NCBI GenBank assembly: GCA_035650655.1
Contig: DASRHG010000146.1
Location: forward strand, 38,154 to 102,153
Origin: DASRHG01 sp035650655
Lineage (GTDB): Bacteria; Desulfobacterota; Binatia; DP-6
Length of the DNA: 64,000 nucleotides
Reading direction: 5' to 3'
Shown: piece after piece, positions 41,761 through 50,701 of the stretch
Position numbering within the stretch: position 1 is the stretch's first letter
How the letters are laid out: the number at the start of each line of letters is the position of its first letter
Made by a program: the position numbers and the translations under genes
Notes under the pieces: model-generated
What the model saw: only the letters and a program-made list of their open reading frames with translations
Database searches by the model: none
What the model was told of the DNA's origin: nothing

Positions 41761-42900
41761 CTACTGGCAGGCCGGGAGGACCGGCGGGAACTGCGTGACG
41801 CTGACGTTCTGGCTCCAGCAGTTGCCGGTGCCGGTCAGGTCCCACGCGAGATCGACGTCGAACACCGCGGGCACCGACGGGTCGGGGGCGGTGCCGTTGT
41901 CGAGCGCCGTGTTGCGGAGGATCCGGTTGTCGTCCGCGTTCGGCTCGATGTCGAGGAGCCCGCACGAGGCCGAGTCGAGGCCCTGCGCGACGCAGAAGTT
42001 CGCGACCGCGATCCCGAAGCTCCCGTTGCCGCGGACGTTGTTCTGGATCACGCGGTTCGCGTCGGCGGCGAGGAGGAGGATGCCGGTGCCGTGCGGCACG
42101 TCGCACACGGCGTCCTCGGGGTCGAGGCAGGTGTTCGGCTTGTTGTTGTCGTGTACGTAGTTGAAGTCGATCAGATTGTCGTGGTTCGACTTCACGTCGA
42201 GGAACGGCAGGGTGAAGGAGAGGATGCCGCCCGTGTTGCCGTGCGCCTCGTTGTGGTCCATCCGCACGCCCGTGCAGTTCTCGATCTCGAAGCCGCTCAC
42301 GTTGCCGGAGGCGAGGTTCCGGTCGACGCGCACGTCGAACGACTGGCCGATGTAGATGCCGGTGTCGTTCGAGCCCGTCGCGACGTTGTGGCTCACGCGT
42401 CCCTTCGTGCAATGGGACGGGAAGATGCCGTACTCGCCGTTGTCGTGGACCTCGTTGCCGGTCACCCGGAAGTCGTCGGCGCAGAAGAGGAAGATGCCGT
42501 CGCCGTCGAAGCCGTTCACGGTGAAGCCGCGCACCTGCGACTTCCGGATCCGCTGGCTCGGGTCGTCGAAGCACGAGGCGCCGTCGGCGCCGGGCTTCGC
42601 GAACGCGATGCCCTGCTCCTGGCCGCCGGGGTTCTCGAGGACGACGGGGGCGTTCCGCTTCGAGAGGCCGCGCAGGCGCACGCCGTCCTTCGTGACGACG
42701 ACCGCGCACGTGTGTGCCGGCTCGGTCGGGCACGGCGTGCCGGCCTCGTGGTACGTGCCGGGCAGGACGGCGACCGTGTCGCCGGGGTTGGCCAGGTTCA
42801 CCGCGGCCTGGATCGACTCACCGGGGTGGACGGTGAGCACCTTCGCGGGCGCGGGGAGCGCGGAAGCGAGCACGATGCCGACGACGACGAGCGACCGCAT
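41761..42900 (-). CDS. Secreted right-handed parallel beta-helix protein
   Basis: A 379-residue protein with a signal peptide (VVVGIVLASALPAPA) and NosD/pectate-lyase-type helix rungs: VHPGESIQAAVNLANPGDTV, VRGFTVNGFDGDGIFLFCAD, NEVHDNGEYGIFPSHC, NVATGSNDTGIYIGQSFDVR, NEAHGNTGGILSF, NNVRGNGSFGIAVANF. Such proteins bind or process carbohydrates or act structurally. A full promoter and a GAAGGAGG site support the ATG. A strong hairpin follows the stop. Confidence 0.85.
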   Translation of the reverse strand: MRSLVVVGIVLASALPAPAKVLTVHPGESIQAAVNLANPGDTVAVLPGTYHEAGTPCPTEPAHTCAVVVTKDGVRLRGLSKRNAPVVLENPGGQEQGIAFAKPGADGASCFDDPSQRIRKSQVRGFTVNGFDGDGIFLFCADDFRVTGNEVHDNGEYGIFPSHCTKGRVSHNVATGSNDTGIYIGQSFDVRVDRNLASGNVSGFEIENCTGVRMDHNEAHGNTGGILSFTLPFLDVKSNHDNLIDFNYVHDNNKPNTCLDPEDAVCDVPHGTGILLLAADANRVIQNNVRGNGSFGIAVANFCVAQGLDSASCGLLDIEPNADDNRILRNTALDNGTAPDPSVPAVFDVDLAWDLTGTGNCWSQNVSVTQFPPVLPACQ

Positions 42901-42941
42901 CGGGGACCTCCTTCGTCTGCTCGAGTTGGAAGGACGCGCGG

Positions 42942-42971
42942 GACATACGGCGTGCCCGCAGCGCGGGTCAA
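42942..42971 (-). promoter_or_regulatory. Promoter of the beta-helix gene
   Basis: Minus strand TTGACC (42971-42966), 18 bp, TATGTC (42947-42942), leaving a leader with GAAGGAGG before ATG 42900. Confidence 0.55.
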
Positions 42972-42985
42972 GCCGCGCCGCGCCG

Positions 42986-43459
42986 TCAGCCCGCGAGCCG
43001 GGCGTACTTGCCCTCGAAGAAGAGGAGGGGCCGCCCGCCCCGCACCTCGGCGTGCTCCACCTCGCCGATGTGGATCACGTGGTCGCCGCCCTCGTGGGTC
43101 TCGACGATCCTGCACTCGACGTGCGCGAGCGCCCCCTCCAGGACGAGCGATCCACGGCGGCCGGGGCGGCAGGCGACGCCCGCGAACTTCTCGCCGCCCG
43201 ACTTCGCGAACCGCGTCGAGAGGTGCTCCTGGTCCTCGGCGAGGATGTTCACCACGAACTCCTTCGAGTCGAAGAAGTGCGGGAAGGTCTCCGCCTTCTT
43301 GTCGATGCAGACGAGGAGGAGCGGCGGCGCGAGCGAGAGCGAGGTGACGGCGTTCGCCGTGAGCCCGTAGCAGTTGCCCTGCGAGTCGCGCGTCGTGATG
43401 ATCGTGACGCCGGTCGCGAACAGTCCCATCACGCGCCGCAGCTCTCTCGGCTCGAACAT
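42986..43459 (-). CDS. Flavin reductase-domain protein
   Basis: A 157-residue split-barrel flavoprotein: LRRVMGLFATGVTIITTRDS, GLTANAVTSLSLAPPLLLVC, FVVNILAEDQEHLSTRFAKS, HVIHIGEVEHAEV. This is the small component of two-component flavin monooxygenases or a stand-alone FMN reductase. The ATG at 43459 is preferred to 43474, because 43474 overlaps the -10 CATGTT of a TTGACA-N18 promoter. It is divergent from an amidohydrolase gene. Confidence 0.85.
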   Translation of the reverse strand: MFEPRELRRVMGLFATGVTIITTRDSQGNCYGLTANAVTSLSLAPPLLLVCIDKKAETFPHFFDSKEFVVNILAEDQEHLSTRFAKSGGEKFAGVACRPGRRGSLVLEGALAHVECRIVETHEGGDHVIHIGEVEHAEVRGGRPLLFFEGKYARLAG

Positions 43460-43469
43460 GGCGCGGGAG

Positions 43470-43499
43470 AACATGCCTGGACGCTCCGCATCGTGTCAA
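43470..43499 (-). promoter_or_regulatory. Leaderless-type promoter of the flavin reductase gene
   Basis: Minus strand TTGACA (43499-43494), 18 bp, CATGTT (43475-43470), then 10 bp to ATG 43459. Confidence 0.5.
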
Positions 43500-43510
43500 C
43501 GCGACGGGCC

Positions 43511-43540
43511 TTGACGGCGACGTCGCGGCGTCGCTATCCG
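43511..43540 (+). promoter_or_regulatory. Leaderless-type promoter of the amidohydrolase gene
   Basis: TTGACG (43511-43516), 18 bp, TATCCG (43535-43540), then 6 bp to GTG 43547. Confidence 0.55.
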
Positions 43541-43546
43541 CTGCAC

Positions 43547-44692
43547 GTGCAGCGGCTGATCGACGCCGACGGACACGTGCTCGAGCCGCCCGACGTGTGG
43601 GCGCGCTACGTCGACCCGAAATATCGTGAGCGGGCGATCCGCGTCCGGCGCGAGGCCGACGGCGACGTGCTCGAGATCGACGGGCGTCCCGCCGCGCTCA
43701 CGACGCGCGAGATGCTCGCCGGCTTCGGCGGCATGGGGAAGACGGTCGAGGAGCTCGCCGCGGCCGCGCTCTCCGGCCGTTACGCCGAGAACGCGCCGGC
43801 CGCGGCGACCGACCCCGCGGCGCGCCTCGCTGTCCTCGACCGCGACGGACTCTCGCACGCGATCCTCTACCCGAGCCTCGGCCTCCAGTGGGAGGCCGAG
43901 GTGAGCGACCCGGCCTACGCGCTCGCGCACTGCCGCGCCTACAACCGCTGGATCGAGGAGTTCTGCGCGGGTTCCGGCGGTCGCCTCGTGCCGGTCGCGC
44001 ACCTCTCGCTCGGCGACGCGGAGGGGGCGGCCGCGGAGCTCCGCCGGGCGGTCCGCGCCGGGGCGCGCGGCGCCTTCGTCCTGCCCTTCACGCTCGACGG
44101 GCTGCCGCACGGCCATCCGGCGCACGACCCGCTCTGGGCCGAGGCGTGCGCGCTCGACGTGCCGGTCGCGATCCACACCGGCGTCGATCCGCCCGCGCGG
44201 AGCCTCCACCGCCGCTTCGACGGCCTCTCGTGGCCGGAGAACGTCGTCGAGGGCATCTGGTACCTCCAGCTCATGTTCCCGCAGGCGGTGCAGCAGGCGT
44301 TCTCGACGTTCTTCCAGTACGCGACCTTCGACCGCTTCCCGGCCTTGAAGCTCGTCGTCCTCGAGTCGGGCGCCGGCTGGCTCGGCTTCTGGCTCGACCG
44401 GATGGACGCGCTCTGGGCGAGCGCGCTCCGCGTGACGATGTCCCTCCGCGAGCCTCCGAGCCACTACGTCCGCCGCCAGTGCTGGATCTCCGCCGACCCC
44501 GACGAGCGCGCGCTCCCGCCGATCGTCGACTACGTCGGCGCCGACCGCTTCCTCTGGGCGACCGACTTCCCGCACAGCGACCACGGCCCCGACTACATGG
44601 CGGAGCTCCGCGAGCTCGCGGGCCGGCTCGCGCCGCCGGCGCGCGACGGCCTCCTCGGCGGCAACGCCGCCCGCCTCTACGGCCTCGCCTGA
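43547..44692 (+). CDS. Amidohydrolase-family protein (amidohydrolase_2)
   Basis: A 381-residue TIM-barrel protein: RLIDADGHVLEPPDVWARYV, LSHAILYPSLGLQWEAEV, LDVPVAIHTGVDPPARSLHR, KLVVLESGAGWLGFWLDRMD, RFLWATDFPHSDHGPDYM. The first metal-site motif is DADGH rather than HxH. It is a paralogue of the protein at 39324-40400 and sits opposite a flavin reductase, suggesting aromatic or xenobiotic breakdown. The promoter decides the GTG start. It converges on the SDR gene. Confidence 0.83.
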   Translation: MQRLIDADGHVLEPPDVWARYVDPKYRERAIRVRREADGDVLEIDGRPAALTTREMLAGFGGMGKTVEELAAAALSGRYAENAPAAATDPAARLAVLDRDGLSHAILYPSLGLQWEAEVSDPAYALAHCRAYNRWIEEFCAGSGGRLVPVAHLSLGDAEGAAAELRRAVRAGARGAFVLPFTLDGLPHGHPAHDPLWAEACALDVPVAIHTGVDPPARSLHRRFDGLSWPENVVEGIWYLQLMFPQAVQQAFSTFFQYATFDRFPALKLVVLESGAGWLGFWLDRMDALWASALRVTMSLREPPSHYVRRQCWISADPDERALPPIVDYVGADRFLWATDFPHSDHGPDYMAELRELAGRLAPPARDGLLGGNAARLYGLA

Positions 44693-44709
44693 GGGGCGCC
44701 GGCCGCGTC

Positions 44710-45537
44710 TCAGCCGGGCCGCGGCGGCGGGCCGAGCGTCCAGGCGCCGGTGTCCGGATGCCGATACCACCCCGCGGCCGCGTGCGTGCCGCCGTCCACG
44801 TGGAGCGTCACGCCGGTCACGTAGCTCGCGAGGTCGGAGGCGAGGAAGACGGCGGCGCCCGCGAGGTCGTCGGGGACGCCCGCACGGCCGAGCGGCACGA
44901 GGTCCCGGTGCCGCCGCTCCTCGCCGGGCCCGAGGAGCGCGCGGAGCCCTTCCGTCACGCAGATGTCCGGGGCGAGGGCATTCACGCGGATCCCGTGCGG
45001 GGCGAGCTCGAGCGCCATCGTCTTCGTGAAGTTGATGACCGCGGCCTTGCACGCGGCGTACGGCGCGTAGCCGGGCGCGGCGCGGACGCCCTCGCTCGAG
45101 ACGACGTTCAGGACGAGGCCGCCGCGACCCTGCGCGATCATCCGCGGCGCGACGAGCCGCGTGCCGTGGAAGACCGTCTTCAGGTTCGTCGCGATGAGCG
45201 CGTCCCATCCCTTCTCCTCGACGTCGAGGAAGGGCGCGCGGAAGGTCCCGCCCACGTTGTTCACGAGCACGTCGACCCCGCCGAAGCGCGCGACCGTCTC
45301 CTCGACCGCGCGGGCGAAGGCGTCCCGGTCGCGGACGTCGGTCGGGAGGCCGAGCGCCTCGCCGCCGGCCGCGACGATCTCCTCGGCCGTCCGCCGCGCG
45401 GTCTCCGCGACGCGCTCGAGCACCGCGACGCGAGCGCCGAACGCCGCGAACCCGTGCGCGATCCCCCGCCCGATCCCCGCGCCGGCGCCGGTGACGATCG
45501 CCGTACGGCCGGTGAGGAGGATCGACCGCGGGTCCAT
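44710..45537 (-). CDS. Short-chain dehydrogenase/reductase
   Basis: A 275-residue classical SDR: TAIVTGAGAGIGRGIAHGFA (cofactor), LVNNVGGTF, LNVVSSEG (Ser), Tyr160-Lys164 in YAPYAACKAAV, and IRVNALAPDICVTEGL. A C-terminal tail extends past the usual end. The substrate is unknown. Its ATG shares one base with the stop of the upstream PPOX-like gene (TGATG), so both are co-translated. Confidence 0.86.
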   Translation of the reverse strand: MDPRSILLTGRTAIVTGAGAGIGRGIAHGFAAFGARVAVLERVAETARRTAEEIVAAGGEALGLPTDVRDRDAFARAVEETVARFGGVDVLVNNVGGTFRAPFLDVEEKGWDALIATNLKTVFHGTRLVAPRMIAQGRGGLVLNVVSSEGVRAAPGYAPYAACKAAVINFTKTMALELAPHGIRVNALAPDICVTEGLRALLGPGEERRHRDLVPLGRAGVPDDLAGAAVFLASDLASYVTGVTLHVDGGTHAAAGWYRHPDTGAWTLGPPPRPG

Positions 45538-45980
45538 CAGCCGGCGGGCGTGTAGCGGACGAGGACGCGGTCGCCCGACTCGAAGCCCTCGCGGAACTCC
45601 TTCTCGAAGCGCGACCAGCCGTCGGGGTACTTCTTCGCGTACGCCTCGAGGAGCTTCGCCTCGATCTTCGGGTCGTGCACGATCTCGGCCGTCGCGTCGA
45701 ACGCCGGGCCGTCCGGCTTCCCGACGGCGACGCGCGCGCGCCGGCGCCCGGCTTTGATGCGCCTCACGCGCCACGACGAGGGGCGCGTGCCGACGTACAC
45801 GGCGTCGCCCTCCGAGAAGAACCAGATCTCCGCCGGCTTCCCGAGCGCGCCCGACTTCCGCTCGCTCTGCACGTAGACGTACTTCGCATCCTCGAGGGCG
45901 CGGGCGACGTCGGGCGCGAGCGCGGCGACGGCGACGACGACGGAGAGCGGGACGGCGAGAGCGGCGAGGGCACGGCGCAT
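45537..45980 (-). CDS. Exported PPOX-like split-barrel protein
   Basis: A 147-residue protein with a signal-like N-terminus (LAALAVPLSVVVAVAALAPD). The following domain reads AEIWFFSEGDAVYVGTRPSS, WRVRRIKAGRRRARVAVGKP, FDATAEIVHDPKIEAKLLEA, YAKKYPDGW. It resembles the pyridoxamine-phosphate-oxidase-like FMN/F420-binding barrel. An export signal on such a domain is unusual. A promoter ends 6 bp before the ATG. It is coupled to the SDR. Confidence 0.65.
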   Translation of the reverse strand: MRRALAALAVPLSVVVAVAALAPDVARALEDAKYVYVQSERKSGALGKPAEIWFFSEGDAVYVGTRPSSWRVRRIKAGRRRARVAVGKPDGPAFDATAEIVHDPKIEAKLLEAYAKKYPDGWSRFEKEFREGFESGDRVLVRYTPAG

Positions 45981-45986
45981 GGCGCC

Positions 45987-46016
45987 CCCTTACAGCCGAG
46001 CGATGCCCGCCGGCAA
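45987..46016 (-). promoter_or_regulatory. Leaderless-type promoter of the PPOX-like/SDR operon
   Basis: Minus strand TTGCCG (46016-46011), 18 bp, TAAGGG (45992-45987), then 6 bp to ATG 45980. Confidence 0.6.
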
Positions 46017-46028
46017 GGGTGTCGCCGT

Positions 46029-47333
46029 TCAGCCGGGCTCGCGGACGATCCGGAAGCCGTCCGAGGTCCGCACGAGCTCCTTCTGGATCGGCGGCGACTC
46101 GCGGAGAAGGAGGCGGCCCGCCGGGTCCCGGAAGCGGTCGCGGCGCGTGAACCGGACGACCGTCCGGTCGCCTTCCGTCCGGAGCGCGAGGAGGTTCACC
46201 TCGACGTCGAGGTCCTGCGTGTTCGAGAAGTAGCGGCGGAGCGCGTCGACCTCCGCCGCCGTCGTCACCTGGCCCATGCGACGGAGCGCGTCGACGTCGT
46301 GCGCGCGCCACGCAGCGGCGTATCGCTCGAGCCAGCGGCGCACGTCGTCGCTCGGGCCGTGCCGCTCGCGCGCCGGGCGCGCCGGGCCCCGGCGGGGCTC
46401 GCGGGCGGCTTCGACGACGGGCGCCGGTGCAGGCGCGGGCGTCTCCTCCTTCGGCGTGGCGGCGGGGGTCGCGGGGGCGGGCGTCGCGGCGGGCGGAGGT
46501 GACGGGGGCGGCGCCTTCACGTTCACGTGCCACGTCCGCTCCGCCGTCGCCCCGAGGCCGGTCGAGACGAGCGCGCGGACCGTGAACGCGCCCGGCCGCG
46601 ACGGGTGGAGCGTCACGTCGTTCCCCGCCCCGGCCGGCTCGTCGCCGAAGGTCCACGTCGTCTTCGCCGATTGCCCCGCCGGCGCGGTCGGCGTCACGCG
46701 CAGCCGCAGCGGCGATCCCGCGACGACGTCGAGCGCCGCGGACGCGGGCTCGGCGGCGAGGATCCGCGGCGGCCGCGGCGGGAGGACCCGCGCCGTCCAG
46801 GTGCGGAGCGCCGTGCCCTCGCGGCTCGTGACCGTCACCTCGATGCGGTGGCGGCCGACGTCGCCCGACGCCGGGCTGTAGACGAAGCGCGGGCCGGAGG
46901 CGGCGGGCCGTCCGTCGACGGTCCAGCCGTAGTGGACGTCGGTGCCGTTCGCGACGACGGCGAAGTCGCCGGCGTCGCCGACGTGGAGGGTCGTCTTCGG
47001 GCGCGCGGGCGCCGTGCCGATGACGTCGGGGCCGCGGGCGGCGGGCGTCTCGCCGGCCGCGGGGACGGACGTGGTCGGTGCCCGCGGCGGGGGGAGCGGC
47101 AGCCGGGGGAGGAGCCACGGCGCCGCGACGACGGCGGCGGCCAGGATCGCGATGCCGAGCACCACGAGGAGACGCCGCCGGCGGTGGCCGCGTCCCCGGC
47201 GTTCCCGCTCCTCGCGCCCGATGCCCGCATACGTGCGGGCGTAGAGGGAGAGCGGTTCGTCGGCCCCCGCCTCTCGGTCCGTCACCCACCGCGGCTCGTC
47301 GACCTCGCGGCGCAGCTCGTGCGAGCGACGCAT
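46029..47333 (-). CDS. Membrane-anchored protein with Ig/PKD-like domains and NTF2-like C-terminus
   Basis: A 434-residue protein. A cytoplasmic Arg-rich N-terminus leads to one transmembrane helix (LLVVLGIAILAAAVVAAPWL, about residues 54-73). Two beta-sandwich repeats follow: HYGWTVDGRPAASGPRFVYS..RHRIEVTVTSREGTA and KTTWTFGDEPAGAGNDVTLH. A Pro/Ala-rich linker then joins a SnoaL/NTF2-like domain (WLERYAAAWRAHDVDALRRM..VVRFTRRDRFRDPAGR). Probably an envelope scaffold; function unknown. Confidence 0.65.
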   Translation of the reverse strand: MRRSHELRREVDEPRWVTDREAGADEPLSLYARTYAGIGREERERRGRGHRRRRLLVVLGIAILAAAVVAAPWLLPRLPLPPPRAPTTSVPAAGETPAARGPDVIGTAPARPKTTLHVGDAGDFAVVANGTDVHYGWTVDGRPAASGPRFVYSPASGDVGRHRIEVTVTSREGTALRTWTARVLPPRPPRILAAEPASAALDVVAGSPLRLRVTPTAPAGQSAKTTWTFGDEPAGAGNDVTLHPSRPGAFTVRALVSTGLGATAERTWHVNVKAPPPSPPPAATPAPATPAATPKEETPAPAPAPVVEAAREPRRGPARPARERHGPSDDVRRWLERYAAAWRAHDVDALRRMGQVTTAAEVDALRRYFSNTQDLDVEVNLLALRTEGDRTVVRFTRRDRFRDPAGRLLLRESPPIQKELVRTSDGFRIVREPG

Positions 47334-47479
47334 GTCGCGGAAGGAGATCCGCGGTGCGGACACGGCGCAATCCCGCGGACGGCGCGCGGAGCGAACTCGC
47401 GCGGGCCCCGCCGAGCGGGGACGCGCGCCACCGCGCAGGAGGGATACCGGGCGACGCGCGGGACGACTATCGCGCGGGT

Positions 47480-48982
47480 GTGACGCCGCGCATCGCGCTC
47501 CTGCTCGCGGTCCTCCTCGTCGCCGCCGGCGCTTCGCGGACGCGCGCCGACTGCCCGGGGGCGACCGCGCTGCCCGCCGTCTGCATCGGTGCGACGAGCG
47601 CGGGGACGTCGCGCTTCTGCTTCGGCAGCGAGTCGTGCGACGACATCGGCGTCGTGGGGGAGGTGCGCGTGTCCGGCGCGCCGTTCGCGGTGACCGGGGT
47701 CCACGTCGAGGGGCCGCTCGGGTCGCGGCCCGTCGCACCGCCCGTGGTCCTGCTTCCCGGCGAGGCGGTCGTCGCGGAGCTGAGCGGTGTCCCGCCGGGA
47801 GCGGGCACGACGCACGGCGAGCTCGTGTGGGTTCTCGGCGGCGACGCGGAGCGCCGCCCGTCGCGCCGCGGCAGCGACACGTGCACCGTCGACCTCACCG
47901 TGTCGGCGCCGGCGTGCGCGGAGCCGCGCCCGGGCGACCCCTGCCACGGCGAGACGTGTGTCGCGGGCGCGTGCGTCGAAGGGACGCCGGGCGGCTGCGA
48001 CGACGGGGACGCGTGCACGACGGGCGACCGCTGCGTGGCCGGGCGCTGCACCGGGCGGCTCCGGAGCTGCGTCGACGGCTTCGCGTGCACCGAGGACGCG
48101 TGCGTCGCGGGCGCGTGCCGGCACACGCCCCTCGACGCCCGGTGCGATACGGGCGAGTGCGCGATCGCCGCGTGCCGCCCCGGGGCGCCCGGGAGCGACG
48201 CGCGCGGGTGCGTCGCGACGCCGAGCGCCCCGAACGGCGCGTGCACCGACGACGGCTTCGCGTGCACCGACGACGTCTGCACCGCGGGCGGGTGCCTCCA
48301 CGTGCCGATCGACAGCCGGTGCGCGCCCGCGGACGGGTGCACGGCGGCCGCGTGCGCGCCGGACCGTGCCGACCACGACGCGTCCGGCTGCGTTCCCGGG
48401 CCGGCGCTTGCCGGCGTCGAGTGCGCGGAGGACGGTGACCCGTGCAGCGACGACGTGTGCCAGGCGGGCAAGTGCCTCCACACGGCGGCCGCCGACTGGG
48501 TCCTCTGCGCGCCGGTGCAGGGCGCGTATCGCCGGGCCCTCGCGCTCGCCACGCTCGCGCGGCAGCTCGCGGGCGCGACCGCGGCGGCGCGGGTGCCCGC
48601 GCCGAATTCCGCGTCGGCCGTCCCCTTCGGGGCGACGCTCGCGGACCGCCTCGGCCGGGTGGCGGGCGACATGGACCTCGTCGTGCGGACGCTCGCCGGC
48701 AAGGCGGCGGGCGTGCCGAACGCGCCCTCGCCCCCCGCGTCCGGCCTCGCCGAGACCCCCGCTCAGCGCCGCGCCCGGCTCGCGGCCGCCGTGCTGCGGC
48801 GGACGCCGCGGATCGTGTCGGCCGTCGTCCGGAGCGTGGCGAGCCCGCGGGCCAGGACGGCCTTCGGGCGGGACGACAGCCGCGACCTCCGCCGCCGCGG
48901 CCGGCTCTTGCTCAGGGGCACGAAAACCCTTAAAGCCGAGCTCAAACGGCTCCAGCGAGTGTCGCAGACGTTCGCTCGCTAG
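47480..48982 (+). CDS. Secreted Cys-rich repeat protein
   Basis: A 500-residue protein with a signal peptide (IALLLAVLLVAAGASRTRA). Residues about 150-345 hold Cys-rich repeats of the type GDACTTGDRCVAGRC, FACTEDACVAGACRHTPLDA, FACTDDVCTAGGCLHVPIDS, DPCSDDVCQAGKCLHTAA, like the disulfide-rich repeats of deltaproteobacteria-type secreted proteins. A helical C-terminal domain follows. Function unknown. TATCGC ends 6 bp before the GTG start. Confidence 0.75.
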   Translation: MTPRIALLLAVLLVAAGASRTRADCPGATALPAVCIGATSAGTSRFCFGSESCDDIGVVGEVRVSGAPFAVTGVHVEGPLGSRPVAPPVVLLPGEAVVAELSGVPPGAGTTHGELVWVLGGDAERRPSRRGSDTCTVDLTVSAPACAEPRPGDPCHGETCVAGACVEGTPGGCDDGDACTTGDRCVAGRCTGRLRSCVDGFACTEDACVAGACRHTPLDARCDTGECAIAACRPGAPGSDARGCVATPSAPNGACTDDGFACTDDVCTAGGCLHVPIDSRCAPADGCTAAACAPDRADHDASGCVPGPALAGVECAEDGDPCSDDVCQAGKCLHTAAADWVLCAPVQGAYRRALALATLARQLAGATAAARVPAPNSASAVPFGATLADRLGRVAGDMDLVVRTLAGKAAGVPNAPSPPASGLAETPAQRRARLAAAVLRRTPRIVSAVVRSVASPRARTAFGRDDSRDLRRRGRLLLRGTKTLKAELKRLQRVSQTFAR

Positions 48983-48987
48983 CGAGC
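48974..48987. repeat. 14-bp perfect palindrome at a gene end
   Basis: GCTCGCTAGCGAGC spans the TAG stop of the Cys-rich gene and abuts a TAGAGT (48988-48993), a possible -10 for the next gene. It could be an operator or a short stem. Confidence 0.45.
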
Positions 48988-49036
48988 TAGAGTTCGCGCG
49001 ACCCGCCACCGACGGCGGTCGATGGAGGAGGTGCCC

Positions 49037-50257
49037 GTGAGAGGCGTGGTCTTCGGTCTGGTGGGAACGATGCTCGCCGCCGCGCTCGGGCCGGCGCCGG
49101 CGCGGGCCCTGTCGCTCCGGGATCGGCTGCCCGAGGTGGCGCGCCGAACCGGCCTCGAGCCCGGACCGGCGTTCGACGCCCTCGCCGACGCCCTCGCCGA
49201 CACGGCCGCGCGGAACCTGCCCATCATCGCCGCGTCGGCCGGCTTCACGTACCGCTACAACCCGGAGCTCGAGGTCTTCGAGCGCACGTCCGACACGCTC
49301 GGCCCGCTCTTCCTCGAGCGGCCCGACACGCTCGGGCGCAACAAGTTCAACTTCAACGTGAGCTACCAGTACGTCGAGCTGAACGAGTTCGACGGTGAGT
49401 CGACGAGCAGCCTCGCCGCGCGGAACCCCCTCATCGCGCGCGTCACCGACGCCGCCGGGAACCTGACCGGGTTCACGGCGAACCGGCTGCGCTACGACTT
49501 CGACCTGACGAGCCACATCATCGGCTTCTCCTTCACGTACGGCCTGCTCGACAACCTCGACGTGAACCTCTTCGTGCCGCTCATCGACACCGTGTTCGAC
49601 GTGACGGCGAACCGCACGCAGGTCGCGACGGCGGGTCCGGACCTGGTCTTCAGCCCCCAGCCGCGGGGCTTCGCGCCCGCGACCCTCGACGGGAGCAAGT
49701 TCGGCGTCGGCGACATTCTCCTCCGCGCGAAGTACCAGCTGCCGCGCTGGGCGTGGATGCGCTCCGCCGCGGGTCTCCAGCTCCGCCTCCCCTCCGGGGA
49801 CCAGGACAACTTCCAGGGCACCGGCGACTTCGAAGCGTCGCCCTTCCTCTACGCCTCGACGCTGGTCTGGGGCCGCGTCGAGCCGCACGCGAACGTCGGC
49901 GTCGACCTCCGCACCGACGACGTCGACCGGAGCCAGGCGCGCTACGGCCTCGGCGTGGACGTCGACGTGACGAAGCGGATCGGCATCGCGCTCGCGTTCC
50001 TCGGCCGGGACGAGTTCAAGCGCAGCTCCCCCGCGGGCGAGACGAGCTTCCTCCATCTCACGCCCGCCGGCCCGCGCCAGGAGCCGGTGCTCGGGCTCGA
50101 CTTCCACCGCAAGGACTTCTTCGACTTCTCCTTCGGCGCGCGCGCCGTCGTGTGGCGGCAGATCATGGTCTTCGCGAACGGCATCTACGCGCTGAACGAC
50201 GACGGCCTGCGGAACGACACGATCATCCCGACGGTCGGCGTCGAGGGGACGTTCTAG
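49037..50257 (+). CDS. Outer-membrane beta-barrel protein (transporter-like)
   Basis: A 406-residue protein with a signal peptide (VVFGLVGTMLAAALGPAPARA) and barrel strands rich in alternating aromatic residues: KFNFNVSYQYVELNEFDGES, RYDFDLTSHIIGFSFTYGLL, NLDVNLFVPLIDTVFDVTAN, GVGDILLRAKYQL. It ends in a C-terminal Phe. It resembles the MetA-pathway/porin-like transporter family. GTG 49037 is preferred because GGAGGAGG lies 5 bp upstream; ATG 49022 is also in frame. Confidence 0.75.
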   Translation: MRGVVFGLVGTMLAAALGPAPARALSLRDRLPEVARRTGLEPGPAFDALADALADTAARNLPIIAASAGFTYRYNPELEVFERTSDTLGPLFLERPDTLGRNKFNFNVSYQYVELNEFDGESTSSLAARNPLIARVTDAAGNLTGFTANRLRYDFDLTSHIIGFSFTYGLLDNLDVNLFVPLIDTVFDVTANRTQVATAGPDLVFSPQPRGFAPATLDGSKFGVGDILLRAKYQLPRWAWMRSAAGLQLRLPSGDQDNFQGTGDFEASPFLYASTLVWGRVEPHANVGVDLRTDDVDRSQARYGLGVDVDVTKRIGIALAFLGRDEFKRSSPAGETSFLHLTPAGPRQEPVLGLDFHRKDFFDFSFGARAVVWRQIMVFANGIYALNDDGLRNDTIIPTVGVEGTF

Positions 50258-50660
50258 CGCGACCGGGCGTCAGCAGACCTTCGCGGCGGTCGTCGTGGTC
50301 GTGGAGGTGCTCCGGAACCGCCGCAGTGCGGGACCGCACTCGCTGGACCACGTCGGGCGTCGTCGCGGTGCTCCCGCGGGCGCGCCGGCTCCGCGGGAGG
50401 CGACGCCCCTGCGGCGGCCGGCGGCGCGTGTGCCGCCGGGACGACGACGCCGCGCGCGAGCGCGGTCCTCGATCCGCGGTCTCGGTCCGGTTCCGCGCGA
50501 CGCACCGACCGGCGGCGGGGGAGTCCTCGCGGGGACGAGCGCGCCGGGCCGTACGAAGCCCTGGGCGGAGTGCCCGGCGCGCCTTGTCGCCCCCGCGAGG
50601 GCCCGCCCGCCGCGCACGAGCGCCCAGTCGGCGTCCGCGTCCGATCAGCCGCGGAGTCGC
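50258..50660. other. Gene-free stretch
   Basis: About 400 bp of extreme G+C with no convincing gene. A minus-strand frame of 115 codons (50270-50617) ends STSTTTTTAAKVC but is otherwise Arg/Pro/Ala-rich, as expected from shadow frames. Confidence 0.4.
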
Positions 50661-50690
50661 TGGCCGAGCCGCACGCGCTGTCGATATAAT
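50661..50690 (+). promoter_or_regulatory. Promoter with consensus TATAAT, RND-cNMP gene
   Basis: A perfect TATAAT (50685-50690) lies 11 bp before ATG 50702. TGGCCG (50661-50666) is a weak -35 at 18 bp. Confidence 0.55.
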
Positions 50691-50701
50691 CCCGCGCCTC
50701 C

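Noticed and set aside
50270..50617. 115-codon minus-strand frame ending STSTTTTTAAKVC
   Set aside because: Composition is that of random high-GC sequence, with no start signal or fold pattern.
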